NCBI RefSeq assembly: GCF_011751885.2
Contig: NZ_CP061771.1
Coordinates: forward strand, 3,410,001-3,474,000
Source: Salinibacterium sp. ZJ450
GTDB taxonomy: Bacteria > Actinomycetota > Actinomycetes > Actinomycetales > Microbacteriaceae
DNA length: 64,000 nucleotides
Reading direction: 5' to 3'
Part shown: piece by piece, positions 36,292 through 45,386 of the stretch
Layout of the letters: each line of letters opens with the position of its first letter
Position numbering within the stretch: position 1 is the stretch's first letter
Translations under genes and position numbers: made by a program
The notes under the pieces: model-generated
Seen by the model: only the letters and a program-made list of their open reading frames with translations
Databases searched by the model: none
Told to the model about the DNA's origin: nothing

Positions 36292-38378
36292 TGAGCGACG
36301 GAATGGTGAAGATCCTCCACGGCAACACGTTTGTCGTCAGCGACGACGTGGGCGACGTCGATGCCTCCTCGACCGATCCGACCGGACTGTTCTCGTTCGA
36401 CACCCGGTTCCTGTCGAAGTGGGTGCTCACCCTGAACGGCGATCGCCTGACCTCGCTGTCGACCGACGACCTGCAGTATTACGAGGCCCGGTTCTTCCTC
36501 GTGCCCGGGGTGGGCAGCGTCTACGTCAACTCAACGATGTCGGTGATCCGCAAGCGCGCCGTCGGCAACGGCTTCACCGAAGACCTCTCCATTCTGAACC
36601 ACGACGACAAGCCGGTAACTCTCACCGTGCGGATCGAGGCCGACAGCGACTTCGCCGACCTGTTCGAGGTGAAGGACGCGCTGAAGAAGAAGGGTACGTA
36701 CACCCGGTTGGTGGGTGACGGCGCCCTGCGGTTCGACTACCGGCGCGACGCCTACGAGCGGGCGACGGCCATCTCCGCGTCGCAGCCGTGCGAGTTCGAC
36801 GAGAACGGGCTGACCTTCACGGTGACGATCGGTCCCCACGAGACCTGGCAGACCGAGCTCGATGTGAGCGTCGAGACGCTTGGTCACGAGCTGCCGACCA
36901 TGACGGGGGCGGATGTCGGCGACATCCGGTCACTGGCTGAGCAGGTGAAGCGGCCCATCATGGACATGGCCGCCGACCTCACCCGCTGGCTCGACGAGGC
37001 ACCCCGGCTGGAATGCGACTGGGAGACGCTGCCCGCCACCTACCGTCGCAGCCTGGTCGACCTGGCGGCGCTCCGCTTCTCGCCGTTGACCGCCGGGCCG
37101 CACGCCCTGCCGGCCGCCGGGCTGCCGTGGTTCATGACGATGTTCGGGCGGGACAGTATCTTCACCAGCCTGCAGGCGCTACCGTTCACCTCGGAGTTGG
37201 CGGCGACGACCCTGCGCGAGTTGGGGTTGCGCCAGGGCACCAGGGTCGACGACTTCCGCGACGAGAACCCCGGACGGATCCTGCACGAGCTGCGCTTCGG
37301 CGAGCTGACCGCGTTCGAGGAGCGCCCGCACTCCCCGTACTTCGGCTCGGCCGACGCCACCCCCCTGTACGTGGTGCTGCTCGACGAATACGAGCGCTGG
37401 ACCGGCGACACCCAGCTGGTGCGCGAGCTCGAGCAGGAGGCGCGCGCGGCGCTGCACTGGATCGGCGCATACGGCGACCTGCAGGGCAACGGCTACATCT
37501 CCTACGAGCGGCGCAACGCCGAGACCGGCCTCGAGAACCAGTGCTGGAAGGACTCCTGGGATTCCATCTCCTACCGCGACGGCACGCTGCCCGGCTTCCC
37601 GCGGGCCACCTGCGAGCTGCAGGGCTACGCCTACGACGCCAAGATGCGCGGCGCGCGGCTGGCCCGCGAAGTGTGGGGCGACCCCGCATACGCCGACCGG
37701 CTCGAACAAGAGGCCGCAGACCTGAAGCAGCGCTTCAACCGCGACTTCTGGGTCGCCGACGGCGAGTACTTCGCGATCGCCCTGGAGTCCGACGGCCGCC
37801 AGGTCGACTCACTCACCTCGAACAACGGCCACCTGCTGTGGAGCGGCATCGTCGACGACGACAAGGCCGCGGCCGTGGTCGGGCACCTGATGGGCGACCG
37901 GCTGTTCTCCGGATGGGGCATTCGCACCCTGGCCGTCGGCGAGGCCCGCTACAACCCGATCGGCTACCACAACGGCACCATCTGGCCGTTCGACAGCTCC
38001 TTCATCGCCTGGGGACTCCGCCGCTACGGCTACAAAGACGAGGCAGCGGTGGTGGCCGCCGGCATCCTGGAAGCGTCCCACTTCTTCGACGGACGCCTCC
38101 CCGAAGCCTTCGGCGGCTACCCGAGGTCGATGACGAAGTACCCGGTGCAGTACCCGACGGCGTGCAGTCCGCAGGCATGGTCGACCGGTGCCCCGCTGCT
38201 GCTTCTGCGCACGATGCTCGGCCTCGAGCCGATGGGCGACCACCTGGTGGTCGATCCGGCCCTGCCCACCACGATCGGCCGGCTCGAACTGCTCGACATC
38301 CCGGGCCGCTGGGGCCGAATCGACGCGTTCGGACGCGGCCGAGTCGACACGTCACGCACGACCGGCGAAGCCGGCTGA
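36291..38378 (+). CDS. Amylo-alpha-1,6-glucosidase / glycogen debranching-type protein
   Basis: 695 residues. An N-terminal all-beta domain (GNTFVVSDDVGD, GLFSFDTRFLSKW), common in bacterial GDE_N-type proteins, is followed by an (alpha/alpha)6 barrel: GLPWFMTMFGRDSIFTSLQA, the acidic ENQCWKDSWDSI, and NPIGYHNGTIWPFDSSFIAW with RLPEAFGG near the end. These are the usual conserved blocks of the GH-like amylo-1,6-glucosidase family. No signal peptide, so cytoplasmic. The ATG at 36291 has AAGGAG seven bases upstream and overlaps the SCP2-like stop by one base. Substrate is probably an alpha-glucan or related glucoside. Confidence 0.9.
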   Translation: MSDGMVKILHGNTFVVSDDVGDVDASSTDPTGLFSFDTRFLSKWVLTLNGDRLTSLSTDDLQYYEARFFLVPGVGSVYVNSTMSVIRKRAVGNGFTEDLSILNHDDKPVTLTVRIEADSDFADLFEVKDALKKKGTYTRLVGDGALRFDYRRDAYERATAISASQPCEFDENGLTFTVTIGPHETWQTELDVSVETLGHELPTMTGADVGDIRSLAEQVKRPIMDMAADLTRWLDEAPRLECDWETLPATYRRSLVDLAALRFSPLTAGPHALPAAGLPWFMTMFGRDSIFTSLQALPFTSELAATTLRELGLRQGTRVDDFRDENPGRILHELRFGELTAFEERPHSPYFGSADATPLYVVLLDEYERWTGDTQLVRELEQEARAALHWIGAYGDLQGNGYISYERRNAETGLENQCWKDSWDSISYRDGTLPGFPRATCELQGYAYDAKMRGARLAREVWGDPAYADRLEQEAADLKQRFNRDFWVADGEYFAIALESDGRQVDSLTSNNGHLLWSGIVDDDKAAAVVGHLMGDRLFSGWGIRTLAVGEARYNPIGYHNGTIWPFDSSFIAWGLRRYGYKDEAAVVAAGILEASHFFDGRLPEAFGGYPRSMTKYPVQYPTACSPQAWSTGAPLLLLRTMLGLEPMGDHLVVDPALPTTIGRLELLDIPGRWGRIDAFGRGRVDTSRTTGEAG

Positions 38379-38407
38379 ATACAGCGAGCGGATGTCGCGG
38401 ACGGATG

Positions 38408-39286
38408 TCACCGCCCGAGAACCTCGAGCAGGCTGCCGAGCGCGGGGTTCGTCGAGTCCCGCCGCCAGACGAGGTGGGACGCGATCGGGAAGTTGCCCAG
38501 GTCCGCGATGTCGATTAGGCGCACTCCGGAGGGAGCCCAGCCCCGGGTGGAGTCGGGAACGAGGGCGGCTCCGATACCGGCCTCGACCAGTCCCATCATG
38601 GTGTGCACCTGGGCGATGCGCTGGACATAGGTCGGCTTGACCCCGTGCACGCTGAAGATCCAGGTGAGGTGGTCGTAGAAGTACCGTGACTCTTCCGGGT
38701 TGTACATGATGAAGTTCAGCTGATCCAGATCGGACATGGAGATCCCTCGCGCTCCGGGCAGCGGTGAATCGGCCGGCACGGCAAGCACCAGCCGCTCACG
38801 CGGTAGCTCGCGATACGACAGTTCAGGGTCTCCGAGTGACGGACGGCCAAGCCCCAAATCGATCGCTCCGATGGCTAGCCCGTCCAACTGGGCCGCGGTG
38901 ACCATCTCGTGGAGCACCAGTTCAACGTCGGGAAGGCGCTCTGCCGCACTGCGGAGGATGGCGGACAGGTGCGCGTGACCGACGACCGAGGTGAAGCCGA
39001 TGTGCACACTGCCTGAGACCCCGGAGGCCGCCCGCCGTGCGCTGTCCGACGCGGTCTGGGCCAGCGCCAGGATTCGCTGCGCTTCGACCAGGAAGGCGCG
39101 GCCCGCGGCCGTCAACCGCACAGAACGGGTGCTGCGATCGAAAAGCTGGGCTTCGAGCTGACGCTCGAGCGACTGGATCTGGCGGCTGAGTGGAGGCTGG
39201 GTCATATTCAGGCGTTCGGCAGCACGCCCGAAATGGAGTTCCTGGGCGACCGCAACAAATGCCTGCAGCTGATCGAAGGTGAACAT
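38408..39286 (-). CDS. LysR-family transcriptional regulator (likely regulator of glucarate genes)
   Basis: 292 residues. The N-terminal winged helix-turn-helix reads FVAVAQELHFGRAAERLNMT then QPPLSRQIQSLE, and the C-terminal ~200 residues form the periplasmic-binding-like effector domain (HIGFTSVVGHAHLS). It lies divergent from the tctCBA operon, and its ATG at 39286 has AGGAGA eight bases upstream. LysR regulators next to sugar-acid genes commonly sense a pathway compound. Two shared palindromes in the divergent gap and before kdgD are good candidates for its binding sites. Confidence 0.92.
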   Translation of the reverse strand: MFTFDQLQAFVAVAQELHFGRAAERLNMTQPPLSRQIQSLERQLEAQLFDRSTRSVRLTAAGRAFLVEAQRILALAQTASDSARRAASGVSGSVHIGFTSVVGHAHLSAILRSAAERLPDVELVLHEMVTAAQLDGLAIGAIDLGLGRPSLGDPELSYRELPRERLVLAVPADSPLPGARGISMSDLDQLNFIMYNPEESRYFYDHLTWIFSVHGVKPTYVQRIAQVHTMMGLVEAGIGAALVPDSTRGWAPSGVRLIDIADLGNFPIASHLVWRRDSTNPALGSLLEVLGR

Positions 39287-39320
39287 TGTGAGGCTCTCCT
39301 AAGTGGGTCACGCCGAGTTC

Positions 39321-39387
39321 GATGCTCTGAGGGTATCGTTTGATGCCGCATCGGAGTTAGACGGGCATCAATGCCGCACCCTAGGCT
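39321..39387 (+). promoter_or_regulatory. tctC promoter with two operator palindromes (copy A of a shared module)
   Basis: GATGCTCTGA (39321-39330), inverted repeat GTATC-N4-GATGC (39333-39346), and CGGGCAT-CA-ATGCCGC (39362-39377) lie between a TTAGAC -35 (39357-39362) and TAGGCT -10 (39382-39387, 19-bp spacer). The same elements at identical spacing occur before kdgD at 42685-42751. Confidence 0.7.
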
Positions 39388-39470
39388 GCCAGAACAGCAC
39401 GGGACGGCGTCGCCCACAGGGACGACCACCCACCCTTACACTCGGCTGCAATTCAAAGGAGAATTCCACA

Positions 39471-40484
39471 GTGAAAGCTACGACTCGACGCCGGGGCGCA
39501 CTCGCCGGCACCGGCCTCGCCCTCAGCCTGGCTCTCGCCCTCACCGGGTGTGGAAATGTCACAACGGCCAGCGAACCCGCCGAAGGCGACTCGTACCCCA
39601 CCGGTCCGGTCACCCTGACGGTCGGCCAGTCGGCCGGGGGCAGCTCAGACCTCATTGCCCGCGCCGTGGCGGAGCACGCCTCCGACGCTCTCGGCGTGGC
39701 CGTCCCGGTCGTCAACAAGCCGGGCGCTAACGGCGCCCTGGCAACGCTGGAAGTCGCCTCCGCCAAGCCGGACGGCCAGACGCTCATCCTGCTCAACGCG
39801 TCGCTGTTCGCGATCACGCCGCTTGCCGTGCCCGAGTCCGAAGCGGTCTCGCTGGATGACGTCGAGGTGGTCGCCGGAATTTCGCAGGATGACTACGTGC
39901 TGCTGGCCAACGTGGACTCCGGCTACCAGAGCATCGACGACCTGAAGAACGCCGGCAAGGCATTCAACTTCGGCACCACCGGCGTCGGAACCGGCAGCCA
40001 GCTCGCCCAGTCGCTGGTGTTCAAGGCTGCGGGCATCGAGGGCACCGACATTCCGTTCGACGGCGGATCGCCTGCCCTCGTGGCGCTGCTCGGCAACCAG
40101 GTCGACCTGACCGTGGTGCAGCTCGGTGAAGCCATGCCGCAGATCGAGGCCGGCAAGGTCACCCCGATCGTCGTCTTCTCGGCCGAGCGCAACCAGTATC
40201 TCAAGGATGTACCCACCGCGACCGAGGAAGGCTACGACGTCATCGTCTCGCAGTTCCGCGCGATCGGCGCCCCGAAGGGCACCCCGGAGCCCATTCTGAA
40301 GAAGCTCCGCGAGGCGTTCGCGGAGGGCTTCGCCACGGACTCGTACCAGGACTTCAACAAGCAGGGGCTGTTCACCCCGGCTGAGCTCGACGCCGACAAG
40401 GTCGTCAGCAGCTGGACCGCCGCGGCCAAGAACTACAAGTCACTCACCGAGGAGTACGACATCTCGATGGGTGGCGGCAATTGA
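39471..40484 (+). CDS. tctC: Tripartite tricarboxylate-type transporter, substrate-binding lipoprotein
   Basis: 337 residues. Lipoprotein signal peptide with lipobox ALTGCG (acylated Cys near residue 27), then a TctC/Bug-type binding protein: PTGPVTLTVGQSAGGSSDLIAR, VVNKPGANG, FNFGTTGVGTGSQLA and ALLGNQVDLTVVQLGEA. In Gram-positives it is tethered to the outer face of the membrane and delivers substrate to TctBA. GTG 39471 has AAAGGAG eight bases upstream. Context implies glucarate, galactarate or a similar sugar diacid as substrate. Confidence 0.93.
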   Translation: MKATTRRRGALAGTGLALSLALALTGCGNVTTASEPAEGDSYPTGPVTLTVGQSAGGSSDLIARAVAEHASDALGVAVPVVNKPGANGALATLEVASAKPDGQTLILLNASLFAITPLAVPESEAVSLDDVEVVAGISQDDYVLLANVDSGYQSIDDLKNAGKAFNFGTTGVGTGSQLAQSLVFKAAGIEGTDIPFDGGSPALVALLGNQVDLTVVQLGEAMPQIEAGKVTPIVVFSAERNQYLKDVPTATEEGYDVIVSQFRAIGAPKGTPEPILKKLREAFAEGFATDSYQDFNKQGLFTPAELDADKVVSSWTAAAKNYKSLTEEYDISMGGGN

Positions 40485-41086
40485 CCTCACCTCACGGTGA
40501 GGGAACCGGTGCCGGGGGCAGCGATCTCGCCGCCCCCGGCCCTCGGGTCAACGCTGGGACACCGAATACCGTGACGCCGGATGTCGCGACGCCGGATGCC
40601 GCGGGCATCGAGCAACTCGTGGCCGAGTGGGAGGCGGACAAGCCGCCCGCTGCGGGCCCCGCTGCCAACGTCGCCGCCGCCGTTGTGGTCGGCGCGATCG
40701 GGATCGCCGGCATCGTCGGCTCGCTCGCTATGGGGCTCGGCACCCCATCCGACCCGCACGCCGGCATGTGGCCGTTCATCGTGTGCGTCATCCTGGTTCT
40801 GCTCGCTGTCGCCCTCGCCGTGTTCGGACGCGGCGTCACCGACGCCGAGAAGTTCTCCCACCAGAGTTGGGCCGTCCTCGGCGGACTGGTCAGCCTGATC
40901 GCCCTGGTGATGTTCATCCCGGTGGTGGGGTTCGAGATCCCCTCGCTGCTGCTCACGTTCATCTGGCTGCGGTTCCTCGGCAAGGAATCCTGGAAGATGT
41001 CAACGATCCTGAGCGTGGTCATCGTCGCCGCCTTCTACGGCATATTCGTTCTGCTGCTCGGCGTTTCACTGCCGCACCTGTTCTAG
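40481..41086 (+). CDS. tctB: Tripartite tricarboxylate-type transporter, small membrane subunit
   Basis: 201 residues with a long Pro/Ala-rich cytoplasmic N-terminus (about 60 residues, unusual for TctB) and then four membrane segments (VVVGAIGIAGIVGSLAMGL, IVCVILVLLAVALAVFG, LVSLIALVMFIPVVGF, LSVVIVAAFYGIFVLLLGV). Start TTG 40481 overlaps the tctC stop by 4 bp (TTGA). It partners the large TctA subunit. Confidence 0.9.
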   Translation: MTSPHGEGTGAGGSDLAAPGPRVNAGTPNTVTPDVATPDAAGIEQLVAEWEADKPPAAGPAANVAAAVVVGAIGIAGIVGSLAMGLGTPSDPHAGMWPFIVCVILVLLAVALAVFGRGVTDAEKFSHQSWAVLGGLVSLIALVMFIPVVGFEIPSLLLTFIWLRFLGKESWKMSTILSVVIVAAFYGIFVLLLGVSLPHLF

Positions 41087-41096
41087 GGAATTGACC

Positions 41097-42680
41097 ATGG
41101 ACTTCCTCGGTCCGATCATCAACGGTTTCGGCGTGGTGCTGCAGCCCGAAAACCTGCTCTACTGCCTCATCGGCGTCATCATCGGCATGCTGATCGGCGT
41201 GCTGCCCGGCCTCGGCCCGGCAGCGACGATCGCGATCCTGCTGCCGCTCACCTACGGGGTCGAGCCGGTCACCGCCATCATCATGCTGGCCGGCATCTTC
41301 TACGGCGCGCAGTACGGCGGCACGGTCACCTCTGTGCTGCTCCGGCTACCCGGTGAAGCGTCATCCGTCGTCACGGTCTTCGACGGCCACGCCCTGGCCA
41401 AACAGGGAAAGGCGGGCACCGCGCTCGGCATCGCCGCAATCGGCTCGTTCATCGGCGGGACAGTATCGATCCTCGCCCTGACCGTGCTCGCCCCGATCGT
41501 GGCGGGATTCGCCCTGGACTTCGGCCCACCCGAATACACCGCCCTGGCCCTCCTCGGCATTCTGCTGGTGGCCACCGTCAGCAACGGCGACAAACTGAAG
41601 GCCCTCATCGCCGCCACTGTCGGCCTGCTGCTGGCCACGGTCGGGCGCGACATGTTCACCGGCGCCTCGCGGTTCACCTTCGACAACCTGTCCCTGGCCG
41701 ACGGCCTCGACTTCGTGCCGATCGCGATGGGAATCTTCGGACTCGGCGAGATCCTGTACAACCTGGAACAGCGACACAAAGCGGTCACCGCTCCCGTCAA
41801 GGTGGCCAATGTCTGGCCGTCGCGCAAGGACCTCAAGCAGTCCTCCGGCGCCATCGGCCGCGGTTCGGTCATCGGCTTCGTGCTCGGCATCCTCCCCGGC
41901 GGCGGCGCCGTGCTGTCCTCCCTGGTCGCGTACGCCGTCGAGAAGCGACGGGCCAAGCAGCCCGAGCGCTTCGGGCGTGGCGCGGTGGAAGGTGTGGCCG
42001 CTCCCGAGTCGGCCAACAACGCCGCGGCGACCTCCTCGTTCATCCCCCTGCTGACCCTGGGCATCCCCGCCAACGCCACCATGGCGATCATGTTCGGCGC
42101 GCTGCTGATCCAGGGTGTGACGCCCGGTCCACAGCTGGTTGACCAACACCCCGATCTGTTCTGGGGCGTCATCAACTCGATGTACATCGGCAACATTCTG
42201 CTGCTCATCATGAGCATCCCGCTGGTCGGCATCTTCGTGAAGATCCTCCGCATCCGGCCCGGCATCCTGGCCCCGATCACGGTGCTGATCACCCTGCTCG
42301 GCGTGTACACGATCAACAACAGCATGTTCGACATGGCGCTGGTGATCTTCTTCGGCGCCGTCGGGTACCTGATGAAGAAGTTCGGGTTCGAGGCGGGCCC
42401 GCTGGTGCTGGCCTACGTGCTCGGCTCGCTGCTCGAAGGCTCCCTCCGGCAGTCGCTGCGCATCTTCGGCGGCGATGTCACCGAATTCTTTACCCGACCG
42501 ATTTCCGGAGTGCTGCTGGCGGCCTTCGTGTTGATCGCGATCCTGCCCGCACTCAAGAAGCTGTGGAAGCGACGCCGCCGAAACCTTTCCAAGCGGACGG
42601 ATGCCGGCGACGAGACTGTCACCGCTGGCGACGACGCAGCCCCCGCCGAGCCCACAGAGCCGGCAAACATCCCTCGCTAA
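41097..42680 (+). CDS. tctA: Tripartite tricarboxylate-type transporter, large membrane subunit
   Basis: 527 residues, about 11-12 membrane helices. The TctA signatures are present: GVLPGLGPAATIAILLPLTY near residue 40, AGIFYGAQYGGTVTSVLLRL, and FVLGILPGGGAVLSSLVAYA in the second half with ESANNAAATSSFIPLLTLGI. It forms the transport channel with TctB, driven by ion gradient. I prefer ATG 41097 (AGGGA seven bases upstream) over TTG 41091. The stop is 4 bp before the second promoter module. Confidence 0.95.
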   Translation: MDFLGPIINGFGVVLQPENLLYCLIGVIIGMLIGVLPGLGPAATIAILLPLTYGVEPVTAIIMLAGIFYGAQYGGTVTSVLLRLPGEASSVVTVFDGHALAKQGKAGTALGIAAIGSFIGGTVSILALTVLAPIVAGFALDFGPPEYTALALLGILLVATVSNGDKLKALIAATVGLLLATVGRDMFTGASRFTFDNLSLADGLDFVPIAMGIFGLGEILYNLEQRHKAVTAPVKVANVWPSRKDLKQSSGAIGRGSVIGFVLGILPGGGAVLSSLVAYAVEKRRAKQPERFGRGAVEGVAAPESANNAAATSSFIPLLTLGIPANATMAIMFGALLIQGVTPGPQLVDQHPDLFWGVINSMYIGNILLLIMSIPLVGIFVKILRIRPGILAPITVLITLLGVYTINNSMFDMALVIFFGAVGYLMKKFGFEAGPLVLAYVLGSLLEGSLRQSLRIFGGDVTEFFTRPISGVLLAAFVLIAILPALKKLWKRRRRNLSKRTDAGDETVTAGDDAAPAEPTEPANIPR

Positions 42681-42684
42681 ACAC

Positions 42685-42751
42685 GATGCTCTGACTGCAT
42701 CAGTCGATGCCCTTTTAGTGTTGGACGGGCATAGATGCCCGATCCTAAACT
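42685..42751 (+). promoter_or_regulatory. kdgD promoter with two operator palindromes (copy B)
   Basis: GATGCTCTGA (42685-42694), GCATC-N4-GATGC (42697-42710) and the perfect CGGGCAT-AG-ATGCCCG (42726-42741) lie with TTGGAC (42721-42726) and TAAACT (42746-42751). Spacing equals that of copy A base for base. The second palindrome occupies the -35/-10 spacer, a position suited to repression. Confidence 0.75.
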
Positions 42752-42782
42752 CGACGAAACCACCTCAAAGGAGAAGCCCACA

Positions 42783-43727
42783 ATGGCGAAGTTTTCAGCC
42801 CAGGAGCTGCCCGCAGCACTCGGCAATGGCCTACTGTCGTTCCCGGTGACCCACTTCACCGCAGACCTGTCGTTCGACGAGAAGGCGTTCCGTGCCCACG
42901 TCGAATACCTCGACAGCTTCCCCGTCGCCGGCCTCTTCGCCGCCGGCGGCACCGGGGAGTTCTTCTCCCTGCAGAACAGTGAGGTGCTGCAGGTGCTGCG
43001 CGCCACGGTCGAGTCGACCGCAGCCGAGACGCCGGTACTCGCGCCGGCCGGTCGCAACATCAAGGACGCCATCGAGCTCATCCGCGGTGCCGAGCAGGCA
43101 GGCGCCGACGGCGTCCTGCTGCTTCCCCCGTACCTCACCGAGGCCAGCCAGGAGGGCCTCTACGAGTATGTGAAGGCCGTCGCGCAGTCCACTGATCTCG
43201 GCATCATCATCTACAGCCGCGCCAACGCGGTGTACCGGGCCGAGACCGTGGCGCGCCTCGCGGCCGAGCTGCCCAACCTGATCGGCTACAAGGACGGCGT
43301 CGGCGACATCGAGCTGATGACCCGCGTCTTCACGAAGCTGGGCGATCGACTGCTGTACATCGGTGGTCTCCCCACCGCCGAGACCTTCGCCCTGCCGTAC
43401 CTCGAGCTCGGAGTGTCGACCTACTCCTCGGCCATGTTCAACTTCGTCCCGCAGTTCGCGCTCGACTTCTACGCGGCCGTCCGGGCCCGCGACCATGACA
43501 CCGTCTACCGGGGCCTGCGCGACTTCGTGCTCCCCTACATCGCCATCCGCGACAACCAGCCCGGCTATGGCGTATCCATCGTCAAGGCCGGCCTCGAATC
43601 CGCCGGCCGGAGCGGCGGCCCGGTCCGCCCGCCACTGACCAACCTCACCGTCGGCGAGCAGGCTGAGCTCGATGCCTTGGTCAGCACCGTGTCCGCCGGC
43701 ATGTCGTCAGCCCGGGTAGCGTCGTAG
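42783..43727 (+). CDS. kdgD: 5-dehydro-4-deoxyglucarate dehydratase (KdgD)
   Basis: 314 residues of the DHDPS/NAL class I aldolase-like superfamily. The Schiff-base lysine is in GYKDGVGD (K170), the catalytic tyrosine in IIIYSR (Y144), and the GGTGEFFSL loop matches the substrate-phosphate/carboxylate loop. It dehydrates and decarboxylates 5-dehydro-4-deoxyglucarate to 2,5-dioxovalerate (alpha-ketoglutaric semialdehyde). ATG 42783 has AAAGGAGAAG upstream. It is the first gene after promoter module B and precedes the enzymes acting after and before it. Confidence 0.95.
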   Translation: MAKFSAQELPAALGNGLLSFPVTHFTADLSFDEKAFRAHVEYLDSFPVAGLFAAGGTGEFFSLQNSEVLQVLRATVESTAAETPVLAPAGRNIKDAIELIRGAEQAGADGVLLLPPYLTEASQEGLYEYVKAVAQSTDLGIIIYSRANAVYRAETVARLAAELPNLIGYKDGVGDIELMTRVFTKLGDRLLYIGGLPTAETFALPYLELGVSTYSSAMFNFVPQFALDFYAAVRARDHDTVYRGLRDFVLPYIAIRDNQPGYGVSIVKAGLESAGRSGGPVRPPLTNLTVGEQAELDALVSTVSAGMSSARVAS

Positions 43728-43749
43728 CGTGCCAACGAAGGAGCAACCA

Positions 43750-45354
43750 ATGACGGATGCCACGACAGCGACAGTTCCCCTCACAGGGGCCTCGCTCCTC
43801 GGCAGCTCGGACGTGCAGGGCAGCGGTGCCGTGATCCACGGCGTCGACCCCCGCACCGGCGAAACCCTGCAGCCCGGTTACCCGCTGATCGGCGCGGCCG
43901 AGGTTGACAGTGCCGCGTCGCTCGCCGCCGAAGCGTTCCGCAGCTACCGGCAGACCACGCCGGAGCAGCGCGCCCGGTTCCTCGAGTCGATCGCCGACAA
44001 CATCGCCGCCCTCGGCGACGTGCTCACCGATCGGGTGATCGCCGAAACCGGCATCGTCCGCGGCCGCGTCGTGGGCGAGACCGCCCGCACCGTCAACCAG
44101 CTGCGCCTGTTCGCGGCCGTGCTGCGCGAAGGTAACTGGCACGAGGCGCGCATCGACCCGGCGCAGCCGGATCGGCAGCCGCTACCGCGAGTGGACATCC
44201 GCCTGCGCAAGGTCCCGCTGGGGCCGGTCGCCGTGTTCGGCGCCAGCAACTTTCCGCTGGCCTTCTCCGTCGCCGGAGGCGACACCGCGTCGGCGCTGGC
44301 ATCCGGTTCTCCGGTCATCGTCAAGGCGCACAGTTCGCACCCGGGAACCTCCGAGCTCGTCGGCCGCGCCATCCGTGCCGCGGTCGCCGAGCACGGGCTG
44401 CACGAGGGAGTCTTCTCGTTGCTGTTCGGCAGCGGCTCCAGCGCCGGCATCGCGCTGGTACGCGATCCCCGCGTCAAGGCGGTCGGGTTCACCGGCTCAC
44501 GCACCGCCGGACTCGCGCTGGTCGAGGCCGCCGCGAACCGCCCGGAGCCCATCCCGGTGTACGCCGAGATGAGCAGCATCAATCCGGTCTTCATCCTGCC
44601 CGGCGCGTTGGCTGCCGGCGCGGGCGCCCTCGGCGCCGGCTGGGTCGGCTCGGTGACCACCGGCGTCGGGCAGCTCTGCACCAGCCCTGGCCTGGTCTTC
44701 GTACCCGAGGGTGACGCGGCATCCGAGTTCATCGCGGCCGCGGCGACCGCCATCTCGGGCGTCGAGAACTCGCCCATGCTCTCCACTGGCATCGCCGCGG
44801 CCTTCAACGCCGGGGCCGATGCGGTCAAGCGCCACCCGGGCGTGGCACTCGTGGCTGAGGCAGCCGACCGCGGCGACATCGCGGCCTGCAGCATCCCGCA
44901 GCTCTACGTCACCGACGCCGCCACGTTCCTCGCCGACGACCGCCTGCAGGCCGAAATGTTCGGCCCGGGCAGCATCGTGATCACGGTGCGCGACAGCGCC
45001 CAGATGGTCGAGATCCTGGAGCGGCTCGAAGGCCAGCTGACCGTCACGATCCACTCCGACGGCGCCGAACCGGGAGCGGCAGAACTGCTCGAGACGGCCG
45101 AGCTGAAGGCCGGCCGAGTGCTGTTCAACGGCTGGCCCACCGGGGTCGAGGTCGGGCACGCCATGGTGCACGGAGGCCCGTTCCCCGCGACATCCAACGG
45201 TGCCACGACATCCGTCGGCACCCTGGCCATCGACCGCTTCCTGCGGCCGGTCAGCTACCAGAACGCGCCGGCGGCGCTGCTTCCCGCTGAGTTGCAGGAC
45301 GAGAACCCCCTGGGCATCTGGCGCAAACACGACGGCCGGCTCCGCCACGCATGA
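43750..45354 (+). CDS. 2,5-dioxovalerate (alpha-ketoglutaric semialdehyde) dehydrogenase
   Basis: 534 residues, aldehyde dehydrogenase superfamily. N167 in [11 protein letters not shown], the cofactor lysine K192 in [11 protein letters not shown], catalytic general base E273 in YAEMSSINP and nucleophile C310 in VGQLCTSPG are all in place. The loop GKAHSSHP-type and the FPxxxSNGATTS end are characteristic of the fungal/bacterial KGSADH type III branch. It oxidises the KdgD product to 2-oxoglutarate, which enters the TCA cycle. ATG 43750 has AAGGAG six bases upstream, 22 bp after kdgD. Confidence 0.95.
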   Translation: MTDATTATVPLTGASLLGSSDVQGSGAVIHGVDPRTGETLQPGYPLIGAAEVDSAASLAAEAFRSYRQTTPEQRARFLESIADNIAALGDVLTDRVIAETGIVRGRVVGETARTVNQLRLFAAVLREGNWHEARIDPAQPDRQPLPRVDIRLRKVPLGPVAVFGASNFPLAFSVAGGDTASALASGSPVIVKAHSSHPGTSELVGRAIRAAVAEHGLHEGVFSLLFGSGSSAGIALVRDPRVKAVGFTGSRTAGLALVEAAANRPEPIPVYAEMSSINPVFILPGALAAGAGALGAGWVGSVTTGVGQLCTSPGLVFVPEGDAASEFIAAAATAISGVENSPMLSTGIAAAFNAGADAVKRHPGVALVAEAADRGDIAACSIPQLYVTDAATFLADDRLQAEMFGPGSIVITVRDSAQMVEILERLEGQLTVTIHSDGAEPGAAELLETAELKAGRVLFNGWPTGVEVGHAMVHGGPFPATSNGATTSVGTLAIDRFLRPVSYQNAPAALLPAELQDENPLGIWRKHDGRLRHA

Positions 45355-45386
45355 CCAGCGCACGAATGAACAGAGAAGGACGATCG

